Source of the DNA: Lantana camara
Taxonomy: Eukaryota > Streptophyta > Magnoliopsida > Lamiales > Verbenaceae
Length of the DNA stretch: 64,000 nt
Assembly: GCA_037501455.1 (NCBI GenBank)
Contig: CM074857.1
Location: forward strand, 123,863,501-123,927,500
Direction of reading: 5' to 3'
Positions 36,611 through 49,399 of the stretch are shown piece by piece. Position numbers and translations under genes: made by a program. The stretch's first letter is position 1, and each line of letters opens with the position of its first letter. The notes beneath the pieces were generated by a model. The model had not been told where the DNA came from. It did not search any database and was given only the letters and a program-made list of their open reading frames with translations.

Positions 36611-36708
36611 CATACCAACGGGTCGATACAAGTGGTTAAAATGTTAATTTTTCAAAGTAATGATCCCAGTTCGAATACGTCTAACTGTTTGAATGTGTAT
36701 TAAAAAAA
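36611..36708 (+). mobile_element. tRNA-derived SINE, copy 3
   Basis: A 98-bp insertion between perfect 14-bp direct repeats (AATTAATTTATTCA at 36597-36610 and 36709-36722). It has an A-box-like GTCGATACAAGTGGTTAAAA, a B box CCAGTTCGAATACG, and the 3' end CTGTTTGAATGTGTATT followed by an A run. The 3' end matches copy 2. Confidence 0.85.
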
Positions 36709-38601
36709 AATTAATTTATTCAGATAAATAAATAACTCATTAAAACAAAGAGTTCGCACACTTTCTTTCAACTCTTTTTCAAACAAAAATCACAGAAGTA
36801 TTCGTTTTAAGAGTTTGCACTATCATAATGAAGGAGAAAACAAGTTATTCCCAAATTATGATAATTTTTTTAATTTTTTATTTGAATATTAAAATATTTT
36901 AAGTTGATATTTGAACTTTATTAAAATTTTAGATTGTCATCTCAGATCGTTTTATTATTAACATGTGACCAAATTCCGCCAAAAAATAAATAATTCACAG
37001 TAAAAAATTAACACCAAAATGACCTAAGATGACATCACATATAAAATGTTAAAGTTATTCACTCTCCTACTAAGAAAGGCCAACAAATGTGGTATTTGTA
37101 ATATATTAACAAATTATAAGAGATAAAAGTACATCACAAAATGGTATGATTTAATGGTCGAGTATTATGCTAATTTAACTAGAAATTTCGTACTCAAATT
37201 CCGAATATGCAACTCCCTGTATGTGTTAGTGGTTCACTGAATTTTACTAAAGAGAACACACATGTAATAAGCCCAATTTAATAAATTAAGAAGCCATTCA
37301 TATTTAAATCGAGGCAATAGTTCATCAATTAACCCAAATTCCTTGTAATTCGTGCAAAACACTTAATTTGGCTTGCATACTGTCACAATAACAACAAAAA
37401 GTCGACACTTTTCTTTTCTAGGTGAAAATGTCCACAATCAAGTGTGCAAAACCGTCTTTTTAATTTTGGGTCTATTACTTAGAATGATTGAGGGCACTAT
37501 ATAATTCCGAAACTGCGGGACCTTAATTAACTCAATTAATTAAACCCTTTGATATTGATTCATGCATGAACATGATGGTATCATGCAAGAGGAGAGTAGG
37601 CCCGCTTTCAATATCTTGGCAGCATGTTCATCTTTTGACTCGTTAATTGTGTCTAATTGTCTTTGGAAATTCAAATGTTAGAGACAATCACGAGCAAAAT
37701 GATCGAGATTCATGATGTCTTTGTCCTAAAAAGAGGTGGGAAAGCCGCCCTAAGTATTTTAAATGGAATCCACGCCTCTACGTGAATATTATGTGTATGT
37801 ATTCTCAAAATTAGGGTTTGATTGGACATTTATGATCAGTTCAGCAGTTGCATAGTTAAGGTTATTTTAATTATGTTTGAAGTTTTTGATATATAGTTAT
37901 TATTGAAAGGGAGAATTTTATACCTTAATGCTAAGGTATATATGGTTCAAATTTATAGTAGATGATGAGATGTAATGCTGAATTTCTTGATATGTTGCTA
38001 TCACCGGTGAAATCACATATAAGTCCATTGGTGTTGATGACTCTTTTAGTTTTAAATTTAGGGTAATATCATAGTTAGTTCTTGAAATTTCGAGTTTGTT
38101 ACATTTTAATTTCTTAAATTTCAAATGTAATAGATAAGTCGCTAATGTTTCTCAACTATCTCAACGAAGTCTCTCAACAACTTGGCGAGAGTATGGTCAG
38201 AAAAAATTATATGTGCACCGGTCGTGTGTTTGGGAAGGGCATATTGGTCTTTTTTTTCCTGTTTAATTTTTTTTTTAAATATGTCTTCATCAACTTCGAT
38301 GAATACGACGACTGACCCTTGATTATTCACTTCAAATTCGTCACAATAATCATATAAACTCTTACACCGATCTTTATATAGGCTTGATATTTACCATGAA
38401 GCATTTTATGCATGCCTGGTTCACAAGTACTTTTTTTTTTTTTTGACAACACTCTCAATCAGACAGTTTAATAATATTAAAATTTATCTATTATTTTTAA
38501 AATTTAACTAAAGTGACAAGGAACTCAAAATTGTAAAACCTAAAATGACATTACTCCTTCAAATTTCTCATACATATAGATGTAGTTTACATCAATGTAA
38601 A

Positions 38602-38855
38602 GGGGCAATATTTGAAAACTCCCAATGGGTTTGAAAAGTTCCTTTTTACTCCCCATTTTCAAATACATCATTTGAGGTTTTAGATACGCGATTCTGGGAT
38701 TTAGATACGCTATTCTGAGATTTAGATACTCCCCATTTTCAAATACATCATTTGGGGATTTAGATACGTGATTCTTGAGTTTTTATACATCATTTTTTAA
38801 AATGGGGAGTTAAGAGGAATTTGACTTATCATTTGGGGAGTTTTCGGAATCCCCC
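38602..38855. mobile_element. 254-bp MITE with GGGG termini
   Basis: The ends are imperfect inverted repeats (GGGGCAATATTTGAAAACTC and, read inward from the right, GGGGGATTCCGAAAACTCCC; a further CTCCCCATTTT is shared inside). It is flanked by 5-bp direct repeats GTAAA (38597-38601, 38856-38860). The interior has tandem TTTAGATACGYGATTCT-like repeats and a second CTCCCCATTTTCAAATACAT. No coding potential is seen. The superfamily is not assigned. Confidence 0.7.
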
Positions 38856-39161
38856 GTAAATGACATATTAGTTATATTCCACTCCTTTTTTTATTATTTA
38901 CTTTAGTACTTATGGGACCCTAGGGAATGGAGCCCTATGCATTTGCAATGTTGGAGCATGTTATTTACCCATTGAAAATAATTGTTTCTATTTACCCAAC
39001 TAAAGTGCATTTACAACTCTATCCCTCTGATGTCTAGTTTTCTTTATTTTTTTTTTTTTACTTGAACTCACACGTCATACACCCAACTCAAAAGGGGCAA
39101 AGAAGGAAATGACAATTCTATAAGTAGGTTAATTCAATTGAAGTAAACAACCTCGTTCAGC

Positions 39162-39891
39162 TAGGAAGTGTTTGCAAACTCTAAAAATAAGGACTTATGA
39201 GATAAGTGCTTATTTTTAGTAGTTTTGGAGTGTTTAAAACACCCATGTCTACTTATTTTAAGCAGAAATAAGCTAGAATCCAGAAACAGTCCAGGACATG
39301 CCTTTGGATTCTACTTATAGCTTATTCAATTTTCTGTCATTAATTAAATTATGTTTTAGACAATAATATCCTCATTTAAATATTAATATTTCTTAATTAA
39401 CCTTTTTTATATTTATATAGAACCCTATAGTTTATATTATCATTATTTTGTTTTTTCAAAGGATAATCTTAAATTTTTAATTAAAAGTTTTGATAAAAAA
39501 TCTATAATTACTAAGTAATTTTTCTATAAATTTATTTTTCTCTTTTCTTAATTCTTACAAATTTATTTATTTTTAAATCGTTTCATTTTATTTTTTTTCA
39601 TTATTTATTTTTTCACATGCATTTTATTTATTATACATACTTATCTTATATAATTTTAAACTATTATTTATATTAATATATTTTTTAAATCATATTAAAT
39701 TGCTCAAAATAATTTAAAAAAATTTAAGGGTAAATTAATAACTTAATAAAAATTAAAAGTGATTCTCAATTTTTCTCTCCAAACACTTAACTGATTATTT
39801 TTCTGTTTTTCACTTCTTTTTTTTTTTTTCAAATTTTACTACTACAAATTTTAACAATTTTCACTTCTGCTTCTGCCTAAACCACCCATTA
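39162..39891. mobile_element. Possible hAT-like non-autonomous element
   Basis: The left end TAGGAAGTGTTTGCAAACTC and the right end CTGCCTAAACCACCCATTA (reverse TAATGGGTGGTTTAGGCAG) resemble hAT terminal repeats. Subterminal motifs are of the AAATAAGCTTATTT type. The core is strongly AT-rich. I could not find a matching 8-bp TSD, so the boundaries and the assignment are tentative. Confidence 0.35.
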
Positions 39892-42800
39892 GAGAAGCAA
39901 AGTAAACAATGGGGATGGGTATTCAACCGAACAACGTAAACTACTTAATTCGTAGTATCAACGGCGAAAATCATGAGGTGCTCGACTACATTTGACCCCC
40001 TAAATCGTATAATAAATAATTCTTTTGATCACTATGATATCCTAGCTCATTCACTGCCATACGCAATTATCTACCTAAATATACTAATGTCCAAGTAATT
40101 AATTACCAGAAGAAATTGTGACAGAGAAATAAATGACAATGGGTATAGTTTTATGTAGCTTCACATGTGTGTTGGACGCTGTCTGGGAACGACATTCACA
40201 CAGAAATAAACAGAAAGCATATATATACATATAGGGTTTCCACATACACACAGAGAGAATCCAGTGAAGATATATTTGCAGTTTGGAATGCGATATGTTT
40301 CCCATATTCCAAATCATAACTTGCAACTTGACCTGTACGAAAAGATAAGATGCCGCAATTAATGTCAATAACCTATTATCACTCTTCTTTTTTTTTCTAG
40401 TATTTCATAATATATGTTGTTTTTTTCTTCCTATGTATAATTGAGTTTCTTCTGTATTTCATCCATAAATTCAGAGGAATTCCAATTTTTATATAATTAA
40501 TACAAACGAAACTGTGTTAACGAGAGCGTGAGTGATCGGGAAGTGTGTTTGAGTAGAAGTTATCCATTCAATTTCCGACTTTAGACGTAGAGCACCTTAA
40601 ATCTACTAACCATCTCATTTATTGAGATACCTACGATTCTAAGAGGATCGTCTCATCACCAGACTTGTACGGATATAACCATTGTGATACGGACATCACA
40701 TGATATAAATACGATAATACAGATTTTTTAAATTTTTTTACGTGAAAAGTGTTTGATACGGTGTTTCGCATGACATGATACGATAAAATAACCCGGTAAT
40801 GTCTGGTATCAACTTATTTTGTCTTCTTATGAATCTCAATGATGAGTAGCTAGCATTAAATGAAAAAAGAGCAACATCTTCGCACGAATCTGCAACCCAT
40901 ACTGAGAATAAGATCATATGCAAATACGTAGCATTTAATGGAGAATTAAAGTGTTTATATATATATATACACGTATATGAGTTGTTCACATGAAACATAA
41001 ATATATATACATGAGGAAGGCAGAAGATGATCGTGGAGTTCGAATGTCCATTCACTTGGATAGGCTTCTCATCGAATTTTTATTTATTATTATCTTCTTA
41101 CGTACAAACATAGATATTTCTAACAGGAAACCTAGTCCCATAATTTAAAAAAAAAAAAAAAAAGAAATAATGGGTTTTTAAATTACTAAAAATCAAGAAT
41201 TATAATTAGTAAGGGTAATTGTTGGGACCATACCTAGGAGTGGAGGCAACAGGAATATTTTATATTTTGAAATTTAACGTTTCACTTGTCTCGAATTTGA
41301 TATTATAAGTGTCGAGCTGATATACTTTCAAAATTTTATGTTAAGAAATTCGAGATAAGTAAAAATTGTACGGAATCTTTTGACTGGTGGCACTAGATTT
41401 GTAAATATGCGAATTAATATCGCTATAAAGTGCAATTAAGAGTATTAAATTCGAGATGAGTGAAGCATATGATACCAATATTTAACTTCGATTAAGTTAT
41501 AATTTCAGAAATAATAGTGAATTTTATTTTATTTTTTTTCTATAATCTATTTTCAAGAATTTAACTACCTAATTACTTAAATATGTTTACCATAATTCAA
41601 TTTACTTTCAATGATAGATATTTTCAGTGTTATTAGATTGATCACCGACCAACTTTATCCTATATATCTTTAACTTATTAAGAACCACATAATCGTTACC
41701 CAAAGTTGGTCAGATTTTTCCTTTTTATCTGAAAATGTCATATTTTTTAGGTTAAATTCATTCAATATTTATTTCGTTTTGTCATAATCAACATAAACAA
41801 AAGTCTATATTATCTACAAGAGATTATTTTCTTTTAATGGAATAAAATTAACAATAAGAAATTAATTAATTAATTAACTTTGTCGTAATAGTTAAATTTA
41901 ATACAAATAATAATTTATTAAGAATAAATTGACACAAAACTAATTTCCATATTTCCATCAAAAGTAAATAATCGATTAAATATATTTTAGGAAATAAAAC
42001 ATAAACATAAGCTGACGTCGCCACATGCATTTGTGCACGTGGAAAACATGACGAAAGGGACTCCATGATGGGTCGGCTACTTAAAATAATTAACTAATTC
42101 TCGAATGGATTTTATGGTAGGGCAATTTAGTTAATCAAGAAAGATATATACAAGCAATCTAAGTGTGATTATATATTGCATTAGTTTAAAGCAAAGTTCC
42201 ATTAAATAATCTTAACCAAAAAGGGTATACTTTTCTAATTCTATTGGCCAAAACCCAAAAACATGGTTTATAGTTCGAGTTAGGCCAAACCAAATTATTA
42301 TGATACAAAAATTATAATATTCGTATATTTTGAAATTCGAATATAATTAAAAGTCCCCATTAATTAAGTTAGCATAGCATCTACGAGACAACATGTTTAA
42401 TGTCCAGTAATTAATACGCTTATCTTCGTCCCTATAAAATTACGACAAAGGTTGATTTGATCATCGAAGGGACCTAAATTTATCGCTTTTTCAACATATA
42501 TATATATATTTTTTCCTAATCGAAAACTAAGGGAATTTCTAAATTTCCCGTCGTTTTTCAGCATGCAGCCGCGACTTTATTATAAGAAAATTATATTCTT
42601 AATTACAAAAGCATCCATTAGTGAGGACAAAACGCATTTCGGGCCTTGTTATTAGAAGGTGTGCTAGCTTATTAGAAGAATTAATTACATTAATTAAGTA
42701 CCTAACCTAAAAAAGAAAAAAAAAATTAAAACTTATTTAATTGACAAACTTATCCATATGAAAAGGGGCTAATTATATCGATTTGGGAAACTTATATACT

Positions 42801-43379
42801 TGCTAACTAAGGAAGATAGTGCATGATTTCCTTTTCTTGTAAATAAAAAGGGAATAAAAAGTAGTAATAAAAAGTGTAAAAAGGAAATTAATAGATTATA
42901 TATTTTGGGCCATTGTCACCACTTGGTTAGGCTTCTTGTGGTTTATATAAAATGTATAAACTTTAAATTTGCATCCATCTTTTACCACTAAAAACATATA
43001 TAATGAATTCGAGAAAGTAGTCGTAGTGCATGGCCATGTCCGGATTCACATTATTGTCTTTTCCAAGTCTCCTTCTTCACCATTAAGGCTTTGATTCTTC
43101 AACCTTCCTAAAAGGAAATTCAAATACTTATAAAAGTTATACAATAATGTATTATTTTTGCACAATTTGAAACATTAGGTCACTTCTAAGCAGCTTTCAT
43201 GCCTTTAATGAAAGTAGCATTTCAAACTTTTATATATATATAGTTCTTTTTATTTGACCTGAAATCGATCGATAGATGTTGACGGTGTGTGATCTGATAT
43301 CATTGTACAATCATTCAGAATTTATAAGTGAGAGTACTCCGAGCGGTTGACGATCGAGAGATGGTAAAAATGGCTTTGC

Positions 43380-43980
43380 CCGAATGGTTATGGGTCCGTC
43401 CTACTGGAAAAAACATAAGCGCTAGAAGGCCAAATTGGGGAATATAGGGGGATATCCAATTTTGGTCCTCCGGCACTCAAGTCAGTAAATCTTATATGAA
43501 GATTTAAGTGAGCATTTAGAGAAAAAAAAGTGTTAAGGATTGTTTACTTGTGAAATGAAACTACTATAACTTATATAGGAGTAAGGCAAGGACTTTTAAG
43601 TAATTCAGTTGTTAGTACATACAAGGATGTTGCCCTAAGCGTGTGACCCAATGAGGGAACACCAAGGATAAAACATATGTAAGCTTGCAAAAGGAGCCAT
43701 AAAGCTAGTTGTAGCAATCGAACTTTTGAGTACAGAGTGTCAGAATTTATCAAGCTTTTTCGAGGGATGAACCCCTCGATGGGTTGAGGGAAGCCTAACC
43801 CCTTTAGGCAGAACCCCTGTGGTACGAGCCCGACAAATGACACACGATGAGGGCTACTGGGCTCGAAATACGAGGGGTGCCTTTGAGTAATTTGAATCTT
43901 ACCAATTATCTTGGAGTTTTGTGGTGGTACACCACGTGTTATGATGTCCACGTGACCTTCTTTCATTGGATGTGGAATGT
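43380..43980. repeat. Degenerate dispersed repeat
   Basis: The stretch from GCCCGAATGGTTATGGGTCC through GGTCCTCCGGCACTCAAGTC to the CCACGTGACC/TGACGTGG region has the phrasing of an old plant transposon. The TCCGGCACTCAAGTCAGT piece is the reverse of the Tat-type LTR motif seen at about 12935. The 131-codon minus ORF inside (43966-43571) has no known domain and is probably repeat sequence. Confidence 0.35.
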
Positions 43981-44702
43981 TGACGTGGCCGTATTATATT
44001 TATCCACGTCAGATGAATAACTAAATTTAATCAATTTATTAAAATACCAAGAAATTCATTACTATTGCAAGGTGTAATAAATTTGTAAGGTACTTGAATT
44101 AGGACGTTTCAAGAAAATATTTTTTTTATTTGTTTTAATTATTCAGTTGAGAGTAAGATGACCGGTTTATTTACAAATCCACTTAGATTTTAAGAGTGGA
44201 TTTTTTTTTCATTTAAGTGAGAACAAATTAATTATAATTAAACAATCTCCTATAACCAAAAAACGTAGTTGGAGCCGATAAGAACCATGCAATTAATTCC
44301 AAATGCATGGCAACAAAAACAGCATACATAATTTGATTGGCTATTAGGAAAAGACTCAAAAAGGTCTAATTTGTGGGAGATGCCATCATCAACAAAAGCC
44401 CTTTGCAATTTGTCATGGATCATGTGAATTGTGATCATCCTATTTTCTTAAACCCCATTAACTTTTTTTTTTCAATAACCTATGGGTCAAGTCGGGACGG
44501 ATCACTTAGAAGGTAAAGCTCTCCCTACCAATGATAATTGTGTTCCTAAGGACTCAAAATCGAAACCTTTAATTAAACTAGTATAGCATCAAACTGTTAA
44601 CATATACAATTATTTGTGCAATTAAACAAAATATATGTGCCTATCTGTGTAATTATATATATAGACAGAGAGATTTTATTCTTTTTATTCTTTTTATTCT
44701 TA

Positions 44703-45957
44703 TGTCACGCCCCAAAAATTAAGACGTGACTAGCCGTGTTGTCGGTTGCATCCCGACAACACGAAGCCTTCTTGAAAAACAAAACTCGACAATAAATAAT
44801 TTTTACAAAGATAAAAGTACAAAATTCTTTAAAAATACAAAAATCTTGTTTGAGTACAGAGCATCTAAGATCCCGAACTTAAAGTAAAATCCCATCTTCC
44901 TCGATTCCAAAGAAGGATTCATTATCTGAAAAAAAAATTAGCAATTGGTGAGCTGCATACTCAATAAGCAATTCACAAAACCTCTCTATCGGATCAAGCA
45001 TAAGTTTAAGAAGAATACCATAATACATTGTTTGCCATGAACATTTTTATAGTGACAATTTAGAAAAAATCGCATACAAAACATTTTATAGCCACATATC
45101 ACAGAGATTTCCATAACCATACTATCCTTAACAAATATTATCCATTGAGTACAGATGAACCCTTGGTCGTATGGTACGTACAGATGACCCTTTTAAGGGA
45201 CGAAACATACAGATGACATGACTCCGGAGACAAATTAGACAACCGACCACATATAAGTACATAAAAACTTTTCAAAACAGATTTTCTTAAGCTTCCATTT
45301 CTACAAAAAAATATTTTTCTTTCAAATAAAACAATCAGTTCACACATACACAGATATTCAACAAATACAACATTATTGAATTTATAAAACCTTCCTTTAA
45401 TTTGACATAACCATAGAAAAGTTTTGAGAAATGCTTACGACGATGAAACTCAACTTTTATAAAGCAACGAAATAAACTTCCTTCTTTTCTCTCCAATCAC
45501 AATGAAATTCATAAAGTAGTGAAATAAATATTTCTCTCTAATAACAAAATTAGAATGGAAAACTAAACCTATAGAAAAGGAAAACTATACATACAGAACT
45601 CTGAAAACTAGAGAACTCTAATACGGCTATTAATAAATAGAGTTCTTCTTCTTCTTTTTTTAAGTTTCTAATAAATAAAGAACTCTTAACAGAAAATTGA
45701 TTATCCCACAATTTTGAAAAATAAATACCGGCCAAAGTTATCAAAAAGTCATCTAAGAAATTTAATCAATTCAAAAGGGATTGCCACAACTCTCATTATC
45801 TAAATATTTTCTTTTTTTATTTTTTATTTTTTATTTTTTTATCATTATCTAGTAATATTACTATTATTCAAATAACAAAGAATATATTAAAGTAAATAAA
45901 TAAAATAAAACCTTTTTTATTTTATTTTTTATTTTTTTGAAAAATCCGGGTCTCACA
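44703..45957 (-). mobile_element. 1255-bp solo LTR
   Basis: Starts TGTCACGCCCCAAAAATT and ends AAAATCCGGGTCTCACA, flanked by a perfect 5-bp TSD, TCTTA (44698-44702, 45958-45962). Read on the minus strand it has the TGTGAGACCCGG ... GGGGCGTGACA form known for plant LTRs. No second LTR, primer site or coding region is present, so this is a solo LTR left by recombination. The lineage is not assigned. Confidence 0.78.
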
Positions 45958-48900
45958 TCTTATGACTCGACAAGCATTGGCAGACAAAGGAGAAGATTAT
46001 GCTTTATTGCGTATAATTCTTGCAGGAAATTCTCTGAACCAAAAAAATCAATGTCAATTTCGAGGAAAATTATATACGTACAGAAACGAGCCTGCATCAT
46101 CTCCCAAGATGACACATTCAGTATTAATCATTCAAAGATACATCAGAAGAAAAACAAAAAAGAATTTTAATGTTATAAATTATAATTGCATTATCAGTAT
46201 AAATTTTGTGTTTGTGCATGCATTATTTTTAGGGATTACTCTACTCGTTGATGACATTCAATATGAAACTTGCGTTGTATGTTGTTTATATAGTATGAGT
46301 TAATAGGTGTGGAAATCTTAGATTAAACTTGACTCCGTAGAAGCCAATCAATCATTGAAAAGGTCTATGAATCGTCACACTACTTTTTATTTGATTAGTC
46401 ATTTTTCTTAAAATTTACATGAATCTCACGACAAGTATACATAGAATACTTTGCGTTCGTTATATTAGTTTGCCAAATCATAAGGTTCAGACTAAAATTA
46501 CATATAAATTGGCTCAAACCTTTAAGATGTTAATCTCTATCATAACAATATAGCAGTTGTTTACACTGGTTAAGATAACTTAACGACAAACTATAACTAT
46601 ACACCACTTAATTAGTTGTTTTGAAGCCATATATAAGTAGAGGTATTTATTTAGAAAAAGACTTTATTCTTTTCTCCTTCCTTTTGTAATTGATGAGTAC
46701 ATATATAATTATATATTTATATGGAAGATGGATGCATTATATATATATATTTATGTGTTATTAGTTGGTTTTCCTTATGTCCACTAGAATGTTAATGCTT
46801 ATCCATTCGAGTCAATTGTGCAGATGGGGCAACGGGGGAGAAAGACATACATCACTTGTTCTCTAAGGCAACCTTTGAGAAGGACAAAAGAAAGGGATTG
46901 CTCATTATATGTTGGATTTGAGAGAGAAAGAGGAAGATATGCTTTTATGGAAATAAATATGTTTGATCAACAACACCACCTAATTAGACAAACCCTTGTA
47001 AAGTTAACAAGAAAAGGAAAGAAAACCACTAACCTTTTTGCTAAACATAACCCTTCATGGCCAGCTCAACAAATTCATAAAATTAACTTTCGATTCAGTA
47101 AATCATATTGTATTCGAATAATATTATAATTGATGTTACTTCGAACAAATTCAGATCATTTATGATTTCATATTCCGCCGAAAGAAAAAATAACCGTTAC
47201 TGATTTATTTCACGCGAGAATCTTATTTTTCAAACTTTTTACAACATGATTCAAAATCAAATCCTCCCAAAATCTAGGTCATAGATTCAGCAGCCAAAAA
47301 AGGGCTTTGTCTTGATTGCAAAAAGTTAGTAAACGAGATAAAATTGTTGTCCACCTCACCCTTCACAAAGATCTTTCACATGCTCCTTTAATTCATTACA
47401 CCCTCCCAAAATCTTCCAACAAAATCTCATCACCATTACCAAAGAAATTTCAAACCCTCATTGTCCAGCTCCACTCCATGCACCTTTTGATTCCTAGAAA
47501 TTAAAACCAAAATTTTTAAAAAATAAAAAAATAAAAGTGAGCACTAATACATCTCCTTTATTGGGCTAGCTTTTCCTTATTCAAAGGATGTATGAGTTCT
47601 AACAAATGTATTCCTTTGACTTTGAGGGAAAATGAAATCTAGCACAACATTTGGGGAATCTTGGCCATCATTTGTGTTGAAATATTAGGTCATGTACATT
47701 TGTTGGGAAACACGTATGATGGTTCAATCACAGAGGGTGGCTCCTTAGACTGAGGCTCATCAACTAGCTAGCACCATGTTCTTGCCTGACCAAAATCATT
47801 TTTTCCTTTGAATTCAATTCAATCTAAATAATTCACCGACAAATTGTTTCGGCTATCAATGGAATCCCAAGTGAAGTATGTATGTGTATGATGAGTGGTT
47901 TCTTTGTGTGTGTATCTCGCCCAAAATTAATCATATCTATTTGACTATATTCGATTCAGAAAAACTCGATTATTATGGAGACGAAATTCACGTTTGTAAG
48001 AACGTAATGGGTTCTCGCATTTAGTCCTATAATGTTTTGTCACGTGGTTTTTAGATTATCTGTCTTCTTGGATTACTGAGAGACTTAGAATTAGGGAATT
48101 TGGTTATTGTTGACCAAAAATGAGCGTAATACATGCAGATAAATACAATCTTCTTGTGTTTCTCAACGATTAGAAGAAAATGTCAAAAATGAGGGGAAAT
48201 CATGTTATGATGTTGAGAAAGTCGTAAAGGAGAGGGCGTGGATTCAATATCGATTGGCCCATTTCTCAGAAAGTTCATTTCTTGGCTCACATAGTAATGC
48301 TAGCACATGGGTTGCGAACAAAAAGCCCACCCACAAAACAAAATCAAACTACCCAAAAGTTATAATATACGGAGACAATTTTGTCACACCACGTGATATT
48401 GAACATTTGTATCGAACACCTACTCATCGTAAATTTAAAAAGAAACAATATAATACTTGGAAGTATTAATTTGTTTAAACTCACCCCGAGTCAACTCAAA
48501 ACTTACTCGATTAAAGCGTGTTCTTAGCCAGTTAGATTCACAAACACTGTTGGCCCCGACACAATGTTTCAGTAGAAAAATGAAATTTGAAATACCTATG
48601 TGCCATTACAGTTCTGGAGTTTTCAGTGAACTCCAGTCCCATTGTTTTTGTTCTCTGTTCGTCTCGGAGAAATACGAGCCCGTAATTTTTTGAACAGTTT
48701 CAAAATCTGGAGGTGGTTATTAGGTTAAGATTCTAAACAGACAAGAATGCCAATTGAAATCAGTCAATCTCTAAAGCCTTAAACCAGAGAAAGTAGATTC
48801 GGAAATTTTGGTACTTCCCATATTTATTTGTAAAACAGCAAAAGCAAATAGAAATCAGGGGGAAACTTATACTGATCATTTATATGTATTTTTTTTCAAG

Positions 48901-49399
48901 CCAAACTCATCATATATTGGACAGGAAAGTAAGTATACAAGAATTCAATCTGTCGAAATAGAAATAAATATTACACTTACATCATCCCAACCCTGAATTC
49001 TTCACTCTGTGACTCTTTTTCTTCAACGAGATACACATTCCAAATCCGGCACCTCAAGGGATATAACAACTTTATAGTCCGTGCGTCCTTTCTTTTTTCC
49101 ATACATGTTTAACAGATGAACTGCGTCGTTTGAATACAAGCGATCATCTAGTTCAACATGATCTAGTTCAACATGAATTGTCGAATTTCCAAAAACACCG
49201 AGCTCTATGCACAACTATGACAAATAGAAAAGATATACTTTTACCAGAAACACTGTATTAATATTGATTTACTTGGGGCCATTTTCCAATAACTGCTCAA
49301 GCCTTTGTCTGACCAACTGCATGCATATACATAATGTGCTTCAAAAACAAAATAAATAATGCTAAAAGTAACAGGAAGAGTTTTAGTGCAAACTTACAT

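Larger units (their letters stand above)
34670..49399. other. Gene-free AT-rich intergenic region
   Basis: About 14.7 kb with no supportable gene. It holds poly-T tracts after the FAF gene, a 59-bp tandem repeat, SINE copy 3, a 254-bp MITE, a possible hAT-like element, an old repeat with TCCGGCACTCAAGTCAGT (43485), and a solo LTR (44703-45957). The right end (about 49000-49399) is probably the 3' UTR of the MAPKKK gene. Open frames at 43571-43966, 45962-46303 and 46818-47129 carry no recognisable domain. Confidence 0.6.

Noticed and set aside
43571..43966. 131-codon minus-strand ORF as a gene
   Set aside because: It lies in a sequence that looks like an old dispersed repeat, with no domain, intron or promoter support.
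44470..44590. A further SINE (minus strand, poly-T at 44462)
   Set aside because: No matching direct repeats flank it and the promoter boxes are unclear.
49023..49214. 63-codon minus-strand ORF downstream of the MAPKKK
   Set aside because: It probably lies in the MAPKKK 3' UTR. No family is recognised and it contains a small internal duplication.
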